Assembly: GCF_004011805.1 (NCBI RefSeq)
Contig: NZ_ML137200.1
Span: 2,636 to 66,635, forward strand
Source: Piscinibacter defluvii
GTDB lineage: Bacteria; Pseudomonadota; Gammaproteobacteria; Burkholderiales; Burkholderiaceae_C
Reading direction: 5' to 3'
Length of the DNA: 64,000 nt
Shown: in pieces, positions 58,880 through 64,000 of the stretch
How positions within the stretch are numbered: position 1 is the stretch's first letter
Layout: the number at the start of each line of letters is the position of its first letter
Notes under the pieces: generated by a model
Database searches by the model: none
What the model saw: the letters and a program-made list of their open reading frames with translations, nothing else
What the model was told of the DNA's origin: nothing
Program-made: the position numbers and the translations under genes

Positions 58880-60076
58880 TCAGCTGTTGAGGTACTGGAA
58901 GAGGGACAGGCGCTGGACCATCGAGTACGACTTCAGCGCGGCATCGTAGCCGGTTTGCCGGTTCTGGAACTCGGAGATGGCCTGCGTCATGTCCAGGTCC
59001 TCGGCCCGGCTGCGCTCGGTCTGGTTGGCGAGCTTCTGCGTGTCGAGGCGGCTGGTCTCGTGCTCGATGCGCGCCAGCACCTCGCCGGCCACGGCGCGGG
59101 CACGCTGCATCTGGCCCATGGACTGGTCGATGTCGCGCAGCGCGTCGGTGTTGCCCTGGGCGATCTGCGCCGCGCTGCGGCCGGGCGTCGAAAGCTGGTT
59201 GATCGCGCGGTCCAGCGTGTCGAACACCGACAGCGTCGGCGTCGAGGGCGCGATCGTGAACTGGTCGCCGTTGGCCGGCACACCGCTGATCTTGAAGGTC
59301 ATGCCGTCGACCGCGATGTCCTGCCCGCTGGTGTAGGGCGCGGCGGTGATCGCGGTCGGGTTGCCGTTCTGCAGCACCGCGTAGGTGGTGCCGGCGCCGG
59401 AGACGCTGAACTGGATCGTGTAGTTCGCGCCGGTCAGGGCGCCGGGGTCGCTGACCTGGCCGTTGTCGATCCATGCGCCGGTCACGCCGGCCGCCGCGCT
59501 GGTGACGTACACGCCGTTGCCGGTGCGTGCGCTCATGAACACCGACGAGCCGTCGGCCGACAGCGGCAGGTCGGTGCCGCCCTCGGTGCGCACCTCGCCG
59601 GTCAGTCCCTGGTAGGCCACGCCGCCGGGCTGGTCGGCAAAGGGCACGGCGCTCGCGCTCTGCCCGCCGAAGAGATAGGTGCCGGCGCCGTCGGTGCGGT
59701 TGGCCACCGACAGCAGCTGCTCGCGGATCGCCCGCAGCTTGGCCGCCAGACCGGCGCGCTCCTGGTCGCTGTAGGAGGCGTTGCCGGCCGCCACCAGGCC
59801 CTCGCGCGCCTCCTGCAGCAGGTCCTCCGCGTCGGACATCGCGCTCTCGGTCTGCGACATCACGGTGCGGCTCGCCTCCACCGCACGCTGGCTGGTGTCG
59901 GCGCGCAGCACGCCGGCCAGCGCGCGCTCGGCACGTGCCGCTGCGGCCGGGTCGTCGCTCGCCTTGGCGACACGCTTGCCGGTGGTCAGCTGGTCCTGCA
60001 GGTCGGTCAGCTCGACCTGGCGCTTCATCAGCGTCTCGATGGCCTGGTCGTGGGCGTGGGCAGTGCTGATGCGCAT
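58880..60076 (-). CDS. flgL: Flagellar hook-filament junction protein FlgL (HAP3)
   Basis: 398 residues. The flagellin-like N-terminus RISTAHAHDQAIETLMKRQVEL with TGKRVAKASDDPAAAARAERAL, and the C-terminus QAISEFQNRQTGYDAALKSYSMVQRLSLFQYLNS, are the two coiled-coil ends that polymerise; the middle is the variable surface domain. FlgL joins the hook to the filament with FlgK. It is the last flagellar gene of the run, 21 bases after flgK. Confidence 0.93.
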   Translation of the reverse strand: MRISTAHAHDQAIETLMKRQVELTDLQDQLTTGKRVAKASDDPAAAARAERALAGVLRADTSQRAVEASRTVMSQTESAMSDAEDLLQEAREGLVAAGNASYSDQERAGLAAKLRAIREQLLSVANRTDGAGTYLFGGQSASAVPFADQPGGVAYQGLTGEVRTEGGTDLPLSADGSSVFMSARTGNGVYVTSAAAGVTGAWIDNGQVSDPGALTGANYTIQFSVSGAGTTYAVLQNGNPTAITAAPYTSGQDIAVDGMTFKISGVPANGDQFTIAPSTPTLSVFDTLDRAINQLSTPGRSAAQIAQGNTDALRDIDQSMGQMQRARAVAGEVLARIEHETSRLDTQKLANQTERSRAEDLDMTQAISEFQNRQTGYDAALKSYSMVQRLSLFQYLNS

Positions 60077-60097
60077 GGGTCAGGCTTTCACGGGGAA

Positions 60098-62134
60098 TCA
60101 GACGCCGGCCGTCTGGAGCAGGGTGTCGAACAGCGACTGGGCCACCTGCAGCATCTTGGCCGCCGCCTGGTAGCTCTGCTGGAACTGGATCAGCCGCGCC
60201 GCCTCCTCGTCGAGGTTGACGCCGGTCTTGTCGTCCAGCGCCTTCTTGGCGTCCTCGGCGATGGTGGTCGACTGCTGGTACGACAGCTCGGCTCCCTGCA
60301 CGCGCACGCCGACCTCGGCCAGCACGTTGGCATAGGCGTCGGTGACGGTGATGCCGGGCACGGTGAGGCCGGCGCCGAGCTGCTGGCGGCCGACGATGCC
60401 GGCGTCGCGCAACGCCAACATCGCGTTGGCATTGCCGTTGTCGGCGGCCGCGAACTGCGTCGCCGCGATGCCGATCACGTCGCCGCTCCTGGGCACGCCA
60501 GACAGCTGCAGCGACCAGTCGACCTGCTGCGCCGGCGTGGCCGGCGTCCAGGCGTCGCTGCGGATCGGCTGGCCGGCGCTCCAGCTGCCGGTGCCGCTGC
60601 GCACCACCGCGTTGCTGGCGTCGCGCAGCGTCCAGCTGTAGTTGCCGCTGTCGTCGGTGAAGGTGATGGTGGCCGACAAGGGCGCCGCGCTCGCGTTCAC
60701 CGCGGTGGCGGCCAGCCCGGCCGAGGCGGCGGTCCCGGTGTTGGCCACGGCGAAGGTCGCCGCCACCGGCGATGCGGCGGCCAGGCCCTTCGGATCGCTC
60801 AGCACCCGCGCGGCGTTGCGTGCCGCGTTGGCCACCGGCTGCAGCAGGAAGCGGTCGCGCGCCGCCGGGGCGGGTGCGGCGATGTCGACACGGAAGCCGT
60901 CGACCAGCGAGCCGTTGCTGACGGTCTGGCTGGTGCCGTCGCTCTTGCGCGTCAGCGTGTAGCTGCCGGCCGGCAGCGTCGGGTCGGCGTAGAGCTCGTA
61001 GTCGCTCGCCTGCAGCTCGCTGGGCTCGACGATGGTCAGCCCGACGCTCGGCACGCGCACACCGCTGCCGTTCACGTAGCTGGCCACCGGCACGCCGGCC
61101 ACCGCCGCGTTGCCCGAGGACGGCAGCACGGCCGGCGCGCCCAGGCGCAGCAGCGGGTCGCCGAACTGCGGCGGCGTGCGGCCGTCCAGGCCGAGCGCCT
61201 GCTGGCGGTTCAGGTTGCCGGCCACCGCCGAGGCGAGCTGGCCGAGCTGGTTGCGCGCGGCCACCAGGTCCTCGTTCTGGAAGCGGATCAGCCCGGCGAT
61301 CGAGCCGCCGGACAGCAGCTCGTTGGGCATCTCGCGCAGCGAGCCCGAGTCGTCCACGCCGAGCTGCAGGCGCGAGGGGTCGAACTGGTCGGTCACGGCC
61401 ACCAGCCGGGTCGGCACCGCGCCGAGCACCAGCTTCTGGCCGCCGCCGATGAACACGCTCAGCGAGCCGTCCGGCGCCGACACGGTGGACACCTGCAGGT
61501 AGCCGGAGAGCTCCTTGATGGCCTGGTCGCGCTGGTCGAGCAGGTCGTTGGGCGAGTGGCCGGCGCCCTTGGCGGCGGCGATCTGGTTGTTCAGCGTGGC
61601 CACCTTGCCGGCCAGCATGTTCACCGCGCTGATGCTGTTGCGGATCTCCTCGGTCACGCCGGACTGGATGGTGTCGAGCTGACCGGCCGCGGCCGCGAGC
61701 CGCGCGGCGAACTCCCCGGTGCGCGCCAGCACCACCTGGCGCGAGGAGGCGTCGGCCGGCTTGTTGGCCACGTCGACGAAGGCGTTGAACATCTGCGAGG
61801 CGGCGTAGCCGATGCCGTCCTCGCCGAGCGGGAACACCTTCTCCATCTGCTGCAGCTGGCGAAAGCGTGCCTCGTCGGCGGCGGCCACCGAGGCGGTGAC
61901 GGCCGCTTCGCGGGTCAGGAAGTCGCTGTGCGCGCGCGACACGGTCGCCACGTCGACGCCCTTGCCGAAGAAGCCCGCGCCGGTGAACTGGCCGCCGCTG
62001 GAGGCCAGCTCCACGGTCTGGCGCGAGTAGCCCGCGGTGTTGGCATTGGCGATGTTGTGGCCGGTGGCCTGCAACGCGGCGTAGTTCGCGTTCATCGCGC
62101 GCATGCCCAGGGACAAGAGTGCGCCGGCAGCCAT
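60098..62134 (-). CDS. flgK: Flagellar hook-associated protein FlgK (HAP1)
   Basis: 678 residues. The N-terminal LLSLGMRAMNANYAALQATGHNIANANTAGYSRQTVEL is the signature of flagellar axial proteins, and the C-terminus with GVNLDEEAARLIQFQQSYQAAAKMLQVAQSLFDTLL matches FlgK. The long middle domain holds beta-rich variable segments (FTDDSGNYSWTLRDASNAVV). It is longer than the 545-residue E. coli protein, as usual in Burkholderiales. It follows flgJ by three bases. Confidence 0.94.
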   Translation of the reverse strand: MAAGALLSLGMRAMNANYAALQATGHNIANANTAGYSRQTVELASSGGQFTGAGFFGKGVDVATVSRAHSDFLTREAAVTASVAAADEARFRQLQQMEKVFPLGEDGIGYAASQMFNAFVDVANKPADASSRQVVLARTGEFAARLAAAAGQLDTIQSGVTEEIRNSISAVNMLAGKVATLNNQIAAAKGAGHSPNDLLDQRDQAIKELSGYLQVSTVSAPDGSLSVFIGGGQKLVLGAVPTRLVAVTDQFDPSRLQLGVDDSGSLREMPNELLSGGSIAGLIRFQNEDLVAARNQLGQLASAVAGNLNRQQALGLDGRTPPQFGDPLLRLGAPAVLPSSGNAAVAGVPVASYVNGSGVRVPSVGLTIVEPSELQASDYELYADPTLPAGSYTLTRKSDGTSQTVSNGSLVDGFRVDIAAPAPAARDRFLLQPVANAARNAARVLSDPKGLAAASPVAATFAVANTGTAASAGLAATAVNASAAPLSATITFTDDSGNYSWTLRDASNAVVRSGTGSWSAGQPIRSDAWTPATPAQQVDWSLQLSGVPRSGDVIGIAATQFAAADNGNANAMLALRDAGIVGRQQLGAGLTVPGITVTDAYANVLAEVGVRVQGAELSYQQSTTIAEDAKKALDDKTGVNLDEEAARLIQFQQSYQAAAKMLQVAQSLFDTLLQTAGV

Positions 62135-62137
62135 GAA

Positions 62138-62956
62138 TTACCCCATCGCCCGCTGCAACCGCAGCGTGGTGTTGATCGTCCGGGCCAGCTTGTCGGCATA
62201 GGCCGGGTCGGTGGCGTAGCCGGCCTTCTGCAGGTTCTGCGCGAAGCCCACCGCGCTGCCGGTGGACTGCATCACGCCGGTGTAGCGCGGGCTGGTGCTG
62301 ATCATCCGCGCGTAGTCGGCGAAGGACTCGGCATACGAGCCGTAGGCGCGGAATTTCGCCGTGACCTTCTTGGCCTGCCCGTCGACATATTCGGTGGTCG
62401 TCACCTCGGCGACCGGGCCCTTCCAGCCCGGCCCGGCCTTGATGCCGAACAGGTTGTGCGAGCTGCTGCCGTCCGCGTTCCGGATCTCACGCCTGCCCCA
62501 GCCCGATTCGTGGGCCGCCTGCGCCACCATGAAGGCGGCCGGGATGCCGCTGGCCTTCTCGGCCGCCTCGGCGGCGTCGCTGTGCTGCTCGACGAACGCG
62601 GCCTGGGTCGGGCCGGCTTTGCCGGGCCTGGGTGCCGTCTCCGGCACGGCCGGCACGGCCGGCTGGGCACCGCTCATCTGGCGCTCGAGCTGGCGCGCGA
62701 TCACCTCCGACAGCCCGCCCTTCATGCCGGTGAGCTTGGTGGCGAACTGCGTGTCCAGCATCTCGGTGCCGAGCGCGCTGGTCTCGTTGTCCAGCATGCC
62801 GGAAGCGAGCGAGGCGTCGCGCATGCTCTTCATCAGCTGCTGCATGAACAGCGCCTCGAACTGCTTCGCGGCCTCCTTGATCGCCGCCTTCGGGTCCTTC
62901 GCCGCGCTGGCGCGCAGCGCGTCGATGGAGGTGTTGGACGTGGGCGAGACTGCCAT
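62138..62956 (-). CDS. flgJ: Flagellar rod-cap and muramidase protein FlgJ
   Basis: 272 residues. N-terminal part (about 25-115) is the rod-scaffold domain (AAKQFEALFMQQLMKSMRDAS, MLDTQFATKL), the C-terminal part (about 135-270) the peptidoglycan hydrolase with PAAFMVAQAAHESGWGRREI (catalytic Glu), NLFGIKAGPGW and YGSYAESFADYARMI. It cuts peptidoglycan to let the rod grow. Both halves are present, so it is the dual-domain form. It follows flgI by seven bases. Confidence 0.94.
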   Translation of the reverse strand: MAVSPTSNTSIDALRASAAKDPKAAIKEAAKQFEALFMQQLMKSMRDASLASGMLDNETSALGTEMLDTQFATKLTGMKGGLSEVIARQLERQMSGAQPAVPAVPETAPRPGKAGPTQAAFVEQHSDAAEAAEKASGIPAAFMVAQAAHESGWGRREIRNADGSSSHNLFGIKAGPGWKGPVAEVTTTEYVDGQAKKVTAKFRAYGSYAESFADYARMISTSPRYTGVMQSTGSAVGFAQNLQKAGYATDPAYADKLARTINTTLRLQRAMG

Positions 62957-62963
62957 GCCGGCC

Positions 62964-64000
62964 TCAGATGACTTCCAGTTCCGCGTTCAGCGCCCCGGCG
63001 GCCTTGATGGCCTGCAGGATGGCCAGCAGGTCCTGCGGCGTCGCGCCGAGCGAGTTGAGCGCCTTGACCACGTCGACCAGCTGCGTGCCGGCCGGCATCT
63101 GGATGATCGAGCCGGGCTGCTGGTTGATCGTGATGTCCGCCTTGTCGCGCGAGACCGTGCTGCCGTTGGAGAACGGCCCGGGCTGGCTGACCACCGGCGT
63201 GCTGGAGATCGTCACCGACAGGTTGCCGTGCGCCACCGCGCAGGAGGACAGCGTGACCGCCTGGTTCATCACGATCGAGCCGGTGCGCGCGTTGATCACC
63301 ACGCGCGCCGCCGGCACGGCCTGCGCGACGTCGAGGTTCTCCACGTCGGCCAGGAAGGCCACGCGCGCGTCCGGCGTGGCGGGCATGCGCACGCGCACCA
63401 CGCGTCCGTCCATGGCCTGGGCGGTGCCCTCGCCCATCTTGCCGTTGATGGCCCGGGCCACCTCGCGCGCGGTGTGGTAGTCGTTGCTGTTCAGGTCGAG
63501 CTGCAGGTACTCGCCCTGGTTCAGCGGCGTCGGCACGCTGCGCTCGACGGTGGCGCCGTCGGGGATGCGCCCGGCGCTCAGGTGGTTGATCTGCACCTTG
63601 GAGCCGGCCGCCGAGGCGCCGGCGCCGCCGACCACCACGTTGCCCTGCGCCAGCGCGTAGACCTGGCCGTCGGCGCCTTTCAGCGGCGTGGCGATCAGCG
63701 TGCCGCCGCGCAGGCTCTTGGCGTTGCCCATCGAGGAGACCACCACGTCGACCGCCTGGCCGGGCTGGGCGAAGGGCGGCAGCTGCGCGGTGACCATCAC
63801 CGCCGCGACGTTCTTCAGCTGCATGCTGGCGCCGGGCGGCACGGTCACGCCCATCTGCTGCAGCATCGCGTTCAGGCTCTGCGTCGTGAACGGGGCCGAG
63901 GTGGTCTGGTCGCCGGTGCCGTCCAGGCCCACGACCAGGCCGTAGCCCACCAGCGGGTTGCTGCGCACGCCCTGCACCGAGGCCACTTCCTTGATGCGCG
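62964..64000 (-). CDS. flgI: Flagellar P-ring protein FlgI (partial, 5' end outside window)
   Basis: At least 345 residues are visible, running past the right edge; the frame reads RIKEVASVQGVRSNPLVGYG at the edge, the conserved start of mature FlgI, so only the signal peptide and first residues are missing. Other motifs: GLVVGLDGTGDQTTSAPFTTQSLNAML, VAAVMVTAQLPPFAQPGQAVD, GGTLIATPLKGADGQVYALAQG, and the C-terminus IIQMPAGTQLVDVVKALNSLG with the conserved final LNAELEVI. FlgI forms the periplasmic P ring around the flagellar rod. Confidence 0.95.
   Translation of the reverse strand, partial: RIKEVASVQGVRSNPLVGYGLVVGLDGTGDQTTSAPFTTQSLNAMLQQMGVTVPPGASMQLKNVAAVMVTAQLPPFAQPGQAVDVVVSSMGNAKSLRGGTLIATPLKGADGQVYALAQGNVVVGGAGASAAGSKVQINHLSAGRIPDGATVERSVPTPLNQGEYLQLDLNSNDYHTAREVARAINGKMGEGTAQAMDGRVVRVRMPATPDARVAFLADVENLDVAQAVPAARVVINARTGSIVMNQAVTLSSCAVAHGNLSVTISSTPVVSQPGPFSNGSTVSRDKADITINQQPGSIIQMPAGTQLVDVVKALNSLGATPQDLLAILQAIKAAGALNAELEVI

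Noticed and set aside
58874-62971. 1365-codon plus-strand open frame opposite flgL-flgK-flgJ
   Set aside because: Composition is typical of an antisense frame (Gly/His/Arg/Val) and three well-conserved flagellar genes occupy the other strand.

Overview
The window is GC-rich bacterial DNA, almost certainly a chromosome segment of a betaproteobacterium in Burkholderiales (the Rubrivivax/Leptothrix/Piscinibacter neighbourhood is my guess from overall gene content, not from a marker gene). Supporting signs are the tight rng-maf-rlmH-rsfS-nadD-hemF run with ATGA-type overlaps, tolB-pal-cpoB, msbA beside LPS glycosyltransferases, and a flgI-flgJ-flgK-flgL flagellar block.

Region 1 (1-19.3 kb) is a copper/silver resistance island, nearly all on the minus strand. 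It runs from a CueR-type regulator and a divergent CopZ chaperone (18.4-19.3 kb). Next come a periplasmic oxidation module (TAT-exported multicopper oxidase, TolC-like lipoprotein, cupredoxin, CusF-like protein and small exported proteins, 12.1-18.4 kb) and a CopA P1B-ATPase group under its own CueR-type promoter (8.1-11.8 kb). It ends with a CusCBA tripartite efflux system plus CusF (1.3-8.0 kb). Gaps in the CopA-to-CusF run are so small that 11.8-1.3 kb may be one transcript. A CzcI-like gene is cut by the left edge, so a czc-type operon may continue outside. Three CueR-like promoters and one promoter with a different MerR-family palindrome are visible.

Region 2 (19.3-24.5 kb) holds a gene-free stretch, a strong terminator, two tRNA-Lys genes (CTT, TTT), the tRNA-modifying enzyme TcdA, a TsuA-type thiosulfate transporter, and cpoB-pal-tolB without tolQRA next to them.

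Region 3 (24.5-32.5 kb) is a surface-glycan cluster: LPS-core type glycosyltransferase, MsbA flippase, GT9 heptosyltransferase-like protein, an AhpD-like oxidoreductase, a GT2 glycosyltransferase, an unrecognised possible glycosyltransferase, a DegT-type sugar aminotransferase and a PglD-like acetyltransferase.

Region 4 (32.5-39.8 kb) is a housekeeping block: RNase G, Maf, RlmH, RsfS, NadD, HemF, an acyltransferase, PurD and YebC. Region 5 (39.9-46.8 kb) is mixed: a YjgR-type ATPase, an M14 carboxypeptidase lipoprotein, DUF1499, small hypothetical proteins and GlnS.

Region 6 (46.8-58.9 kb) is dense in signal transduction: a diguanylate cyclase, a receiver-GGDEF-EAL protein, a GAF/HPT protein, a histidine kinase, an ANTAR response regulator, a large multi-PAS HisKA_2 kinase and an HDOD protein with a degenerate EAL half. 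Region 7 (58.9-64 kb) is the end of a flagellar operon (flgI partial, flgJ, flgK, flgL). The signalling block leads directly into the flagellar genes, which fits c-di-GMP and phosphorelay control of motility, though that link is an inference.
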